Source: Euryarchaeota archaeon UBA556 (lineage in GTDB: Archaea > Thermoplasmatota > Poseidoniia > Poseidoniales > Thalassarchaeaceae). From it: a stretch of 18,170 bases of DNA. The number at the start of each line of letters is the position of its first letter. The first letter of the stretch is position 1. The position numbers and the translations under genes were made by a program. Positions 1 to 7,484 of this stretch are shown one piece after another. Under the pieces are notes generated by a model. That model worked only from the letters and a program-made list of their open reading frames with translations, was not told where the DNA came from and ran no database searches. The stretch covers positions 27,923-46,092 of the forward strand of contig DADI01000021.1 of the NCBI GenBank assembly GCA_002494975.1. Reading direction: 5' to 3'.

Positions 1-2377
1 CGATAGGGTATAACGCATGAGTTAATGGCTTCAATTCTCTTCTTGCTGATTTTTCTGGCCTACCCATTCTAGCCCCAATTCTACAAGGTACAGAATCCTC
101 CCATCTGAAATTTGAAACTTTCCTCACTATCCAGAGGCTTCTTTCGACTTCATTTTCATCGATTAGAATTTTTGATTTAGATAATTCTTCGATATTTTCA
201 GTCCCACTGTCTACAATCTTCATTGCAGCTTTTTCTCCCGCTTTTTCAGTTTCTTGAATATTCATACCAGCTTGTCTCGCCGCGGTAGTTGCTACAATTC
301 TTTCAAGATCTCTTTCATGTTCTAATTCTTCAACACGTTTAGACTCGCGATTAATTATCGAATAAGCGTTTTTAATTCTTTCAACTCTTTGATTAATATG
401 TAATTCAATATCTACCTTTTTCCTGACATTATCTTGATAAATTTCCAATCCAAGTCCTTCTAAGAGAGATTCCCAATTCTTTTCGAGAATTATGTTTCCA
501 TCTTCATGAAAATGCTCCACCCCTAGAGTCATCAGGGACGATTTTAACACTCCATTATTTTTTACATCCGTCCATCTAGGCCATTTTTCAGATATTTGAA
601 GTGGTAATTCTTCCTCTTTGAGAATCTCTTCACGAGGCCATTTTAATGCTACTTTAGGTATACAGATATTCCCATCGACAATTTTTGAATTTGTTAAGTG
701 TTGAATCATCACAGGCATAAATGTCATTGGTAAATCGGACCACCATAGATTCCATGGTGGTGGAATTGCAGTTCCATATTCTAATGATACTGATTTTATT
801 TTTTCCCAATCTAATTCTAATTCTCGGAGATACATCACCCATTTACGTTTCCTCCATTTCCTATCTAATGGGTTCTCACCACCTCTCTTTATTGCACCAT
901 TAAATGGCAACCCTTCAGGTAAAGAACTTCGTTCCAAGCCCAATATATTAGCAAAAGTTTCTACCTTTACAGGCATATCCAAAGATTCAACTAAATCAGA
1001 CGCCCACCAATCTTTATTATACGCCGAAGGAACTAAATTTTTATTATTTTCAAGGAATTCCCCATAACCAATCAATATTTCTCCAGCATCCCAAATAGAT
1101 TTGACATTAGCGACATTTAATCTCCAATCCTCAAGATTCCTAATTCTTCGGAATCCGCCATCCTCCATTAATACAGTAGGGCCATCTATTTCTGAGCAAG
1201 GAGTTACTGCACACGCTTTCCCAGGTCTTTCAATTTTCATCTGTGTACCTACTGCTAGAAACCCCCCCATGGCTTCCATTGTGATTGGATTCATCCCTGC
1301 TGCGGCTAAACCGGTAATCCGACTTCTTCCATATCTAAGTCTAAATCCACCGGGTTGATTTGGTTCACCAAACACAGGTCTTCCTGCAATGACGTCTTCC
1401 ATATATCTTCTAATTGGCGCGATTTGTCTTGGTTTGAAAGATTCTATATTTTTATCATTCCCTTTATTTTTATTTGCAAACTGAGCTATGAATTCCCACC
1501 CTTGAATCTTCATTCTTTCAGTATGTTTCTGAACTTTCGGTGCTTTGAGGCATAAACCTTCTCCAATTACCAGCATCACACCTCCTCGAATTCTTGTACG
1601 ATAAGATCCATTTGAATTAACAATATTTCTCACTTCTTTATATCCAGCACATTCGATTTTTTCGGTTTCTTCCCCATTTACCATTACTGGACATGCTCTC
1701 ATTATAGTTTCAATCTCTTCAGGCGGGGGCTTGTACTGCAAACCTACTCGATATAGTCCAAATTCTTCTTTAACCCGCTCAACTTCTTGGGTTGTGGGGA
1801 TGTATCTGTTTAATCCTAATTCTCTCCTCACCATATCTCCAATAAGCACACCAAGCGCTTGAGCAGTACCGCCTGCTGCCCTAATAGGTCCGCAAAAATC
1901 TATAGATAAAAACTCAGTTCCGTCTGCGTTATTTAATATTCTAACATCTCCTATTCCATCTAATGGTGCGACTAAAACCGCTTCAGTAAGGACAGCCAAA
2001 CCTACTCTTAGTCCACAATCTATTGATTTCTGCATATCTAGCGTTTGCTCATTCATTTTTCTAGCTACATCTACTGCAATTTGTATTGAGGCACTTTCTC
2101 TGTCAGTGGTGTTAAGTAAATGTCTCAAATCCTCTTCAATTTTCATACCGTCTAGATAATCTTCCAACAGTTTTTCTGTCCTACTAGCCAAATCAGAAGC
2201 TCGAGGAATCTCAACAACATTTTCAAAGTCTAATTTTTTAGACTTTGCTTCCGCCGCAATTTGATAAACAGCCTCTGTATGTTCTTCTAACCAAGATTCA
2301 TATGAATTCTGTTCTTGTTCTAGACGGCTGTAGTCAATTATCAAATTCTTACTAATCTTTTCCTCGATATACTCCAC
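1..2377 (-). CDS. polC: DNA polymerase II (family D) large subunit DP2, N-terminal part, cut by window edge
   Basis: Large catalytic subunit of the archaeal replicative family D polymerase, which works with the DP1 exonuclease subunit. The minus-strand frame stays open from a GTG at 2377 to base 1, giving about 792 codons of a protein that usually has 1100-1300 residues; the catalytic C-terminal part lies outside the window. Family signatures are clear: AAGGTAQAL near residues 167-175, RPVFGEPNQPGGFRLRYGRS from about residue 333, and ARMGRPEKSARRELKPL close to the left edge. GTG is the only common start in reach, because an in-frame TGA lies about eight codons upstream; a G-rich stretch directly precedes it, too close for an ordinary ribosome-binding site. 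It is divergent from pyrE. Identity is nearly certain. Whether the missing part carries an intein, common in DP2, cannot be seen. Confidence 0.95.
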   Translation of the reverse strand, partial: MEYIEEKISKNLIIDYSRLEQEQNSYESWLEEHTEAVYQIAAEAKSKKLDFENVVEIPRASDLASRTEKLLEDYLDGMKIEEDLRHLLNTTDRESASIQIAVDVARKMNEQTLDMQKSIDCGLRVGLAVLTEAVLVAPLDGIGDVRILNNADGTEFLSIDFCGPIRAAGGTAQALGVLIGDMVRRELGLNRYIPTTQEVERVKEEFGLYRVGLQYKPPPEEIETIMRACPVMVNGEETEKIECAGYKEVRNIVNSNGSYRTRIRGGVMLVIGEGLCLKAPKVQKHTERMKIQGWEFIAQFANKNKGNDKNIESFKPRQIAPIRRYMEDVIAGRPVFGEPNQPGGFRLRYGRSRITGLAAAGMNPITMEAMGGFLAVGTQMKIERPGKACAVTPCSEIDGPTVLMEDGGFRRIRNLEDWRLNVANVKSIWDAGEILIGYGEFLENNKNLVPSAYNKDWWASDLVESLDMPVKVETFANILGLERSSLPEGLPFNGAIKRGGENPLDRKWRKRKWVMYLRELELDWEKIKSVSLEYGTAIPPPWNLWWSDLPMTFMPVMIQHLTNSKIVDGNICIPKVALKWPREEILKEEELPLQISEKWPRWTDVKNNGVLKSSLMTLGVEHFHEDGNIILEKNWESLLEGLGLEIYQDNVRKKVDIELHINQRVERIKNAYSIINRESKRVEELEHERDLERIVATTAARQAGMNIQETEKAGEKAAMKIVDSGTENIEELSKSKILIDENEVERSLWIVRKVSNFRWEDSVPCRIGARMGRPEKSARRELKPLTHALYPI

Positions 2378-2446
2378 CCCCTGCCACTCAATATTCTCTC
2401 AACGATACCGGCCGCACAAGAACATTCAGTGTAAACAATGTCAATT

Positions 2447-2460
2447 CGAGTATTTTAATG
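2447..2460. promoter_or_regulatory. Possible shared TATA-like element between DP2 and pyrE
   Basis: The 131-bp divergent spacer between the DP2 start (2377) and the pyrE start (2509) has one clearly AT-rich block, TATTTTAA at 2451-2458. On the minus strand it reads TTAAAATA. It could serve as a TATA element for either direction. A 5-bp inverted repeat, TGTCA...TGACA, flanks it. The assignment rests only on composition and position. Confidence 0.25.
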
Positions 2461-2508
2461 TGACAACATTCATTCGATTCCCTTCCGCCGCAGACAAGAG
2501 GAAGCAGT

Positions 2509-3093
2509 ATGTCGACAAGTGTAAATGATGCCAAATCACGCTTAATAGAAAAAGTTCGAGAGTTAGCTTATCTCTATTCTCCTGCTGAACTATTCACTTT
2601 AGCCAGTGGCAGACAAAGTCCCCATTTCTTTGATATGAAACCAGTAATGATGGATCCCGAGAGCGCTCATCTTCTGGGAGTTCTAATACATTCAAAAATC
2701 GATTCCCTCGATTCAATCGATGCAATAGGTGGTCTAGAATTAGGAGCAGTCCCTTTGACCGGAATTGCCATAGCAAAGGCCCCCAAAGGTTCCGAAATCC
2801 GTGGTTTCATGGTCCGTAAAGAAGCCAAAGGCCGAGGAGGTAGGAAAACAGGAAATCCCCCTGGCATTGAAGGAGCAAGTCTAGCTAAAGGTGACCGAGT
2901 AATATTATTGGAAGATGTAACGACAACGGGGGGGTCTGCCCTTAAAGCGTCAGAAAGATTAACAGAAATGGGCTGCCAAGTAGTTGCTTGTATAACAATT
3001 CTTGATAGACAGGAAGGGGGGATGGATGCCTTCAATGAAGCAGGAGTTTCATTAATTCCTTTGCTTCTACGTTCTGATATCACAGGTGAGTGA
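2509..3093 (+). CDS. pyrE: Orotate phosphoribosyltransferase
   Basis: Transfers phosphoribose from PRPP to orotate to make orotidine 5'-monophosphate, the fifth step of de novo pyrimidine synthesis, in the cytoplasm. The 194-residue length is normal for the family. The PRPP-binding motif VILLEDVTTTGGSA is at residues 131-144. The catalytic-loop region FMVRKEAKGRG is at 100-110, and an N-terminal segment with FTLASGRQSPHFFDMK fits the orotate-binding side. ATG at 2509 follows a purine-rich GAGGAAG about ten bases upstream. The stop codon directly abuts the ATG of the next gene, so the two are almost surely co-transcribed. No truncation or missing key residue was seen. Confidence 0.95.
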   Translation: MSTSVNDAKSRLIEKVRELAYLYSPAELFTLASGRQSPHFFDMKPVMMDPESAHLLGVLIHSKIDSLDSIDAIGGLELGAVPLTGIAIAKAPKGSEIRGFMVRKEAKGRGGRKTGNPPGIEGASLAKGDRVILLEDVTTTGGSALKASERLTEMGCQVVACITILDRQEGGMDAFNEAGVSLIPLLLRSDITGE

Positions 3094-3492
3094 ATGAGCC
3101 AACACCAAATTGATCCAGACAATCTCCCCTATCATCCAGAAAAATTACTTAGAAAAGAATATGTTAGTGTCAATGATTATTTTTCTTTAGACATGAGATC
3201 TGGAAAAATAATCGACGTTTCAGAATATCCTGAAATGAGAAAACCGTCCTATAAAATCCGAGTTGACTTCGGGCCGGTAATAGGAGAATTATCTAGTTCT
3301 GCGCAGATTACTAACTATTCTAGAAGTGAATTAATCGGGCGGTTAGTTGTTGGTGCAGTTAATCTCGGAGACAAGACATTACCCGGGGGTTTTGTTTCTC
3401 AATTCCTAATCTTAGGGGCGCTAGACCCAGACGGTTCAGTTAATCTTCTTGAATTACCAGATGGTGTTTTATTAGGATCTACAATAGCCTAA
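3094..3492 (+). CDS. csaA: CsaA-like protein with tRNA-binding (EMAP/OB) fold
   Basis: A 132-residue protein that is essentially one tRNA-binding OB-fold domain, the fold shared by CsaA, Trbp111 and the C-terminus of methionyl-tRNA synthetase. Recognisable segments are DYFSLDMRSGKIIDVSEYP (about residues 28-46), the KPSYKIRVDFGP strand, the SSAQIT segment, and the C-terminal GALDPDGSVNLLELPDG region. In bacteria CsaA dimers have been linked to protein-export chaperone activity and tRNA-like binding; its role in archaea is uncertain. It starts immediately after the pyrE stop with no spacer, so translational coupling is likely, but there is no evident functional link to pyrimidine synthesis. 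An N-terminal extension of about 25 residues (LPYHPEKLLRKEYV) precedes the domain. Confidence 0.88.
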   Translation: MSQHQIDPDNLPYHPEKLLRKEYVSVNDYFSLDMRSGKIIDVSEYPEMRKPSYKIRVDFGPVIGELSSSAQITNYSRSELIGRLVVGAVNLGDKTLPGGFVSQFLILGALDPDGSVNLLELPDGVLLGSTIA

Positions 3493-3509
3493 TTATTTAT
3501 TTTATCCAT

Positions 3510-4616
3510 TTATTTATGAACATAACATAGGCCAGTTTTTCTAAATTCTACTCTCTTGCATTTTTTCCCATTTAGGGAGTCTACGTGACTGCAATAACCA
3601 TCTGAGGCGATTTCTTTTTCTGCTGATGAAACATCTTCTCCCTGTGCTTTTAACTGACGAGTTTTCTTTCTTTCTTCGGTCTCTAAAGCACATTTCATAC
3701 AAAGTAAAAGTGGGTTCTTCGATTTTTTCTCAGTCTTTGATCCTCCAAAACCACCAGGTAAGTCTACGATGCCAGCGCCACCTCCCTCGGCTATGGCGAA
3801 AAGTGCTATCACGCCTACGCCTACTACTACGGTCCCTATTGCGACTTGTCCGAGAGTTTTAGCATAGGCTTCCACAGGGTCCGAACCTATGGTTTGACAA
3901 TCCGTACAAATATGTGCCCAACACCCTCCGCTTTGACAATTCCAAGCTAATGATTTATTTTTCATACGACATTTATCACAGGTACCTTTATTCAGGGATT
4001 TTTCAGGGTCACTAGATACCATTGCAATTAATCCGCCGAGCCCTAAAATGGCTGCTCCAACCGTCATAATGACGCCTCCACTCCCCATCATCATAGCAGA
4101 AAAGATCAATACTCCTAATCCAGAAAGCCTCCTAATCATCATTTTTTGTTTAATATCTTCTTCAGTCAGTGTTTGATCATCAATTAGTCTATTCGAGTTA
4201 GAATCATATGATTTCGGATTCCGCACTTTGGGTTTTATTCCATTTAGAAGGTCTAGTTCTCCTGCATCGAACCAGAATGTAGGGCAATTTTCACAAGAAT
4301 CAATTATGACTTTTTTAGGAGTAGATCCGTCGATCAAACTTAATTTCTCTTTAACTTCTTCAGGGATATCCAATTCAATTTCCTTCATTTCAGTAGAACA
4401 AATAGGGCAATCGCAACCACTTCCTACATATGATTCCTCGTTCAGTTCATCTAACTCATTTCCGTTTGAGATAACAGAATCCATCGATTTAGCAGCAACC
4501 GCTACTCCCCAGCACTCTTTACAAATCAGTAAATCTACGCCTTGTGCTTGTTCACTGGTTTCGATGTATAATGCTAATTTACATCGAGGGCAGGTATGCT
4601 CACTGAGCTCACTCAT
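3510..4616 (-). CDS. Membrane protein with multiple zinc-ribbon motifs, function unknown
   Basis: A 368-residue protein of unknown function with a clear modular plan. Residues 9-37 hold a CPRC...CKECWG ribbon. Residues 70-121 hold CPIC...CENCPTFWFDAGEL, which resembles the TFIIB-like zinc-finger family (zf-TFIIB). A hydrophobic segment spans about 165-200. A third cysteine cluster is at 213-240 (CDKC, then CWAHICTDC). A glycine/valine-rich hydrophobic segment spans about 255-282. The C-terminus has CMKC at 306-309 and a C-x-H...C...C-x2-H cluster at 342-367. Start: ATG at 4616 is preferred because the first ribbon begins right after it; upstream GTG (4655) and ATG (4643) are possible but add only a short unrelated peptide. 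Its 3' end faces csaA with a 17-bp gap, and its 5' end is divergent from the cyclophilin gene. Topology is inferred. Confidence 0.85.
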   Translation of the reverse strand: MSELSEHTCPRCKLALYIETSEQAQGVDLLICKECWGVAVAAKSMDSVISNGNELDELNEESYVGSGCDCPICSTEMKEIELDIPEEVKEKLSLIDGSTPKKVIIDSCENCPTFWFDAGELDLLNGIKPKVRNPKSYDSNSNRLIDDQTLTEEDIKQKMMIRRLSGLGVLIFSAMMMGSGGVIMTVGAAILGLGGLIAMVSSDPEKSLNKGTCDKCRMKNKSLAWNCQSGGCWAHICTDCQTIGSDPVEAYAKTLGQVAIGTVVVGVGVIALFAIAEGGGAGIVDLPGGFGGSKTEKKSKNPLLLCMKCALETEERKKTRQLKAQGEDVSSAEKEIASDGYCSHVDSLNGKKCKRVEFRKTGLCYVHK

Positions 4617-4701
4617 AGAAATGTCAAGTGCGATACACCACATTAGTATTGTCACGGCACTAGACCATTATCCTCTTGAACACAAGTTACTTCGGATAGG
4701 C

Positions 4702-5184
4702 ATGACCTTAGTACAAATGTCGACTACTTTAGGAGAAATACAAATTGAACTTTATACAACAGATTGCCCAGAGACTACGGGTAATTTCTTAAAATTAGTA
4801 GATTCTGGATTCTACAATGGATTACATTTCCATAGGATTATCAAAGATTTTATGATTCAAGGAGGTTGTCCTAAATCTAAGGACCCAGATAGCCGTGCAG
4901 CGGGAACCGGAGGCCCAGGGTGGCAAATCCCCTGCGAATCAGCAGCACTTGCAAAAGCTCATGATCGCCCAGGTCTATTTTCCATGGCCAATGCAGGTAA
5001 GAATACTGGAGGTTCCCAATTCTTTCTAACTACGGTCCCTACGCCTTGGCTTAATGGAAATCATGCTGTTTTCGGAGAAGTCATAAAGGGGATGGATATA
5101 GTTAAACAAATTGAGTCCCAACCAACAGATTTTCGTGACAAACCAGAAACACCTATGCAGATAATCTCTGTCCAAAGGCTCTGA
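4702..5184 (+). CDS. Cyclophilin-type peptidyl-prolyl cis-trans isomerase
   Basis: Catalyses cis-trans isomerisation of proline peptide bonds and assists folding; with no signal peptide it should be cytoplasmic. The roughly 160-residue protein is a single cyclophilin domain. It has the active-site segment FHRIIKDFMIQGG, a GPGW segment, the block FSMANAGKNTGGSQFFLTT, and NGNHAVFGEV near the end. Two in-frame ATGs are possible: 4702, with a weak GGATAGG upstream, and 4717, which begins directly at the domain. The frame is open far further upstream to 4228, but that part is antisense to the zinc-ribbon gene and has no cyclophilin similarity, so it is not taken as coding. Insertion of KSKDPDSRAAGTGGPGW is typical of compact prokaryotic cyclophilins. 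Confidence 0.93.
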   Translation: MTLVQMSTTLGEIQIELYTTDCPETTGNFLKLVDSGFYNGLHFHRIIKDFMIQGGCPKSKDPDSRAAGTGGPGWQIPCESAALAKAHDRPGLFSMANAGKNTGGSQFFLTTVPTPWLNGNHAVFGEVIKGMDIVKQIESQPTDFRDKPETPMQIISVQRL

Positions 5185-5194
5185 TTTTGTAATT

Positions 5195-5252
5195 TTTATA
5201 AAATTTTAATCAATATACTGCTCTTCTTTACCGTAAGTTTATTAATAACTTA
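5195..5252 (+). promoter_or_regulatory. Promoter region with 19-bp dyad upstream of the RHH-fumarase gene
   Basis: The 83-bp gap before the fumarase ATG is strongly AT-rich. A perfect inverted repeat, TAAGTT-TATTAAT-AACTTA, occupies 5234-5252. Its TTATTAATA core is centred about 24 bases upstream of ATG 5268, where the TATA box of a leaderless archaeal transcript would be. A second TATA-like stretch, TTTATAAAA, is at 5195-5203; using it would place the dyad just downstream of the transcription start. Either way, a protein bound to the dyad could repress. Ribbon-helix-helix proteins typically bind such short inverted repeats and the downstream gene encodes one. Inference only: AT-rich DNA gives chance dyads. 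Confidence 0.45.
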
Positions 5253-5267
5253 TTAACTAGATTATTT

Positions 5268-6872
5268 ATGGCCAAACATCGAGCGGGCGATAGACGTATC
5301 CTAAGCATAAGTATACCAGAAGATTTAGCTAAAAAATTAGATAAAAAGGTAGGTAAAGGTCAGAATGATGGACGTTCTGCAACAATATCAAAAATGATTG
5401 AAAATGCACTTTTTTCCGAGAGAAACCCTCAACCATATGAGCCTAAAGGTGAATCAAAGACCGCCCGTGGCGAAAAAGATTTTATGAGAATCGAAAAAGA
5501 TACTATGGGGGAAGTTGAAGTCCCCTCCGATCGCTATTATGGCGCTCAAACGGCTCGTTCATTGATTAATTTCAATATAGGAGAAGATACAATGCCTCAT
5601 GCGATGATACGTGCCTTTGGGATTCTCAAGAAATCTGCAGCAGAGACAAATGTAGAATTAAACGAGTTAGATTCTAAAATAGGTGCGTTAATTTCTTCTG
5701 CTTGTGACGAAGTAATTGCCGGTAGTCTAAATGACCATTTTCCTTTACGTGTTTGGCAGACAGGTTCAGGTACACAAACTAACATGAATGCTAATGAAGT
5801 AATTGCAAATCGTGCTATTGAGCTAACAAATGGCCGTCTAGGGAGCAAAACTCCAGTACACCCAAATGATCATGTCAATAGAGCTCAATCTAGTAATGAT
5901 ACATTTCCCACTGCAATGCATATCGCTGCTGCTGAAGAAATTCAACATCGTTTAATCCCTGCTATTATGACTCTTAGAAACTCTTTAGATGTCAAATCAA
6001 AAGAATTTTCGAATATAGTAAAGATTGGCCGCACCCACTTAATGGATGCCGTACCATTGACTTTAGGTCAAGAATTTAGTGCATATGTTTCAATGTTAGA
6101 TTCTGATATTTCTCGTATAGAAAATTCCCAACAAGATCTTTTAGAACTCGCACTCGGAGGTACCGCTGTGGGGACAGGGCTTAACACCCATCCAGATTTT
6201 GCAGAAAAAGTAGCCGGGAAAATAGCAACTTACACATCTTTAGACTTTGTCAGTGCAGAAAATAAATTTGCTCAATTGGGGGCTCATGATGCAATTGTTG
6301 CAACTTCTGGGATGCTGAATACTCTTTCTGCATCTTTAATGAAAATAGCTAATGACGTGAGATGGTTGGGGTCAGGCCCCAGGTGCGGTTTTGGTGAATT
6401 ATCTCTCCCAGCGAACGAACCCGGGTCTAGTATTATGCCCGGTAAAGTAAATCCTACTCAAGCAGAAGCAATGACAATGGTTTGTTGCCAAGTAATGGGA
6501 AATAATATTGCAATATCAATAGGTGGAAGTCAAGGTAATTTTGAATTAAATGTGTATAAGCCTATGATGATACACAATCTTCTCCATAGTATCAGGATAC
6601 TATCCGATACTTGTATTTCATTTTCTGAAAAATGTATTGACGGATTACAAGCTAATATTGAAAAAATTTCCCAGCATTTAGAAAATTCATTAATGCTTGT
6701 AACTGCATTGAATCCCCATATTGGTTATGATAATGCCGCAAAGATTGCTAAAAATGCACATAAAAATAATTTAACATTGAGAGAAAGCGCTCTAGAACTC
6801 GGATTATTAAATAATCATCAGTTTGATAATTGGGTTAAGCCTGAAGAAATGATTGGACCTAATAAGAAGTAA
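5268..6872 (+). CDS. fumC: Class II fumarate hydratase with N-terminal ribbon-helix-helix DNA-binding domain
   Basis: Interconverts fumarate and malate in the TCA cycle. The 534-residue reading frame has two parts. Residues 10-48 ([18 protein letters not shown], then [14 protein letters not shown]) match a CopG/NikR-type ribbon-helix-helix domain: a beta strand, helix, turn and second helix. After a charged linker (49-72) a complete class II fumarase begins at Met73 (ATG 5484) and has the usual length, about 462 residues. It shows [13 protein letters not shown] (166-178), [13 protein letters not shown] (205-217), [17 protein letters not shown] (254-270) and the signature loop [11 protein letters not shown] (387-397). 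No stop or frameshift separates the parts. Internal initiation at 5484 could also give a stand-alone enzyme, but no clear ribosome-binding site precedes it. PutA is a known precedent of an enzyme with an RHH domain that represses its own gene; autoregulation here is inferred. Confidence 0.93.
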   Translation: MAKHRAGDRRILSISIPEDLAKKLDKKVGKGQNDGRSATISKMIENALFSERNPQPYEPKGESKTARGEKDFMRIEKDTMGEVEVPSDRYYGAQTARSLINFNIGEDTMPHAMIRAFGILKKSAAETNVELNELDSKIGALISSACDEVIAGSLNDHFPLRVWQTGSGTQTNMNANEVIANRAIELTNGRLGSKTPVHPNDHVNRAQSSNDTFPTAMHIAAAEEIQHRLIPAIMTLRNSLDVKSKEFSNIVKIGRTHLMDAVPLTLGQEFSAYVSMLDSDISRIENSQQDLLELALGGTAVGTGLNTHPDFAEKVAGKIATYTSLDFVSAENKFAQLGAHDAIVATSGMLNTLSASLMKIANDVRWLGSGPRCGFGELSLPANEPGSSIMPGKVNPTQAEAMTMVCCQVMGNNIAISIGGSQGNFELNVYKPMMIHNLLHSIRILSDTCISFSEKCIDGLQANIEKISQHLENSLMLVTALNPHIGYDNAAKIAKNAHKNNLTLRESALELGLLNNHQFDNWVKPEEMIGPNKK

Positions 6873-6901
6873 AAGTCAGGCGAATATACCGAATAGGTGG
6901 G

Positions 6902-6950
6902 AGCTAGCAGTGGGTTCTGAACATTGGGGGATCATTACCCTCTGCTAACT
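6902..6950 (+). other. Hairpin 1 of the candidate RNA
   Basis: AGCTAGCAG (6902-6910) pairs with CTGCTAACT (6942-6950) except for one C-A mismatch at 6904/6948, and 6900-6901 can extend it against CC 6951-6952. On the minus strand the mismatch would become a G-U wobble, the one local argument for the opposite orientation. The loop contains further short pairings such as GTT-CTG-AAC. Confidence 0.5.
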
Positions 6951-6953
6951 CCG

Positions 6954-6997
6954 CAGGGTCCCAAGTTTGTAGGTTCCGTAAGGTTCCTACTCCCCTG
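6954..6997 (+). other. GTAA-tetraloop hairpin of the candidate RNA
   Basis: GTAGG (6969-6973) pairs with CCTAC (6986-6990), followed inward by a symmetric TT/TT internal loop, a CC/GG pair step, and a GTAA loop at 6978-6981. An outer helix CAGGG (6954-6958) with CCCTG (6993-6997) encloses it. GNRA loops closed by C-G are typical of structured RNA, which supports transcription of the plus strand. Confidence 0.55.
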
Positions 6998-7180
6998 GGG
7001 TAGATGACTCGGAGACTTCATGCTCTCTCTTCGTCCTTTTCCGAGTATCAAGAATCTCTTCTTTCAACCCGTGTTCGCTTTTTTCCCTAGCTCTCACCAG
7101 TTATTTCCACGTCTCAGTACTAATCCTCCACGGTTTCCCGCTCTTGTTCTCAATGTGTTTCCATTCTGTTTCTTTTCCCC

Positions 7181-7375
7181 TTCCTTTCGTCCAGTTTTCT
7201 TCATCTTCATTTCCTCACATACGCGCCTCAAGTTTGTCCCATCTCTGGTCCTCTCTCTTCGCTCGTGTACCTCTTCGGGATAGTTTTGTATTTCGGTTAT
7301 GTTTTCCCCGTTTCCGGTTCGGTGTTGTTTTCCATACTTCCTCTGTGAGTTCTTTCCCTTTCCTTTCGTCCAGTT
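7181..7375. repeat. Two exact 16-bp direct repeats, 179 bp apart
   Basis: TTCCTTTCGTCCAGTT occurs at 7181-7196 and again at 7360-7375, inside the pyrimidine-rich middle of the candidate RNA. Flanking sequence is loosely similar (CCC upstream; CATCT-containing C/T-rich sequence downstream), suggesting an old, decayed internal duplication. No terminal inverted repeats or target-site duplication accompany the copies, so a mobile element is not indicated. Confidence 0.6.
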
Positions 7376-7460
7376 CTTTCCCATCTCAGTTCTCCCGTCG
7401 TCTCTACGTCCACAGACGTTTTGACTATTCCTCGGATCTCTTTCGATTTCCGATTTTACT

Positions 7461-7484
7461 GCTCCTTTTCGGAGCTCGGTTTTT
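7461..7484 (+). terminator. Hairpin followed by T5, possible terminator or structural helix
   Basis: GCTCC (7461-7465), loop TTTTC, GGAGC (7471-7475), then after four bases a TTTTT run at 7480-7484. Archaeal termination mainly depends on T-runs, so this could end a transcript from the fumarase side. It could equally be one helix of the larger candidate RNA, whose proposed 3' strand lies beyond it; the two readings conflict. Confidence 0.3.

Noticed and set aside
654..1555. Several 60-85 codon open frames on both strands at the left end
   Set aside because: They are shadows of the DP2 frame, which runs open on the minus strand from 2377 to base 1 with family motifs throughout.
4228..4701. Upstream extension of the cyclophilin frame by about 158 codons
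   Set aside because: It is antisense to the cysteine-rich zinc-ribbon gene, whose motifs are clear, and has no cyclophilin similarity; the domain begins right after the ATGs at 4702 and 4717.
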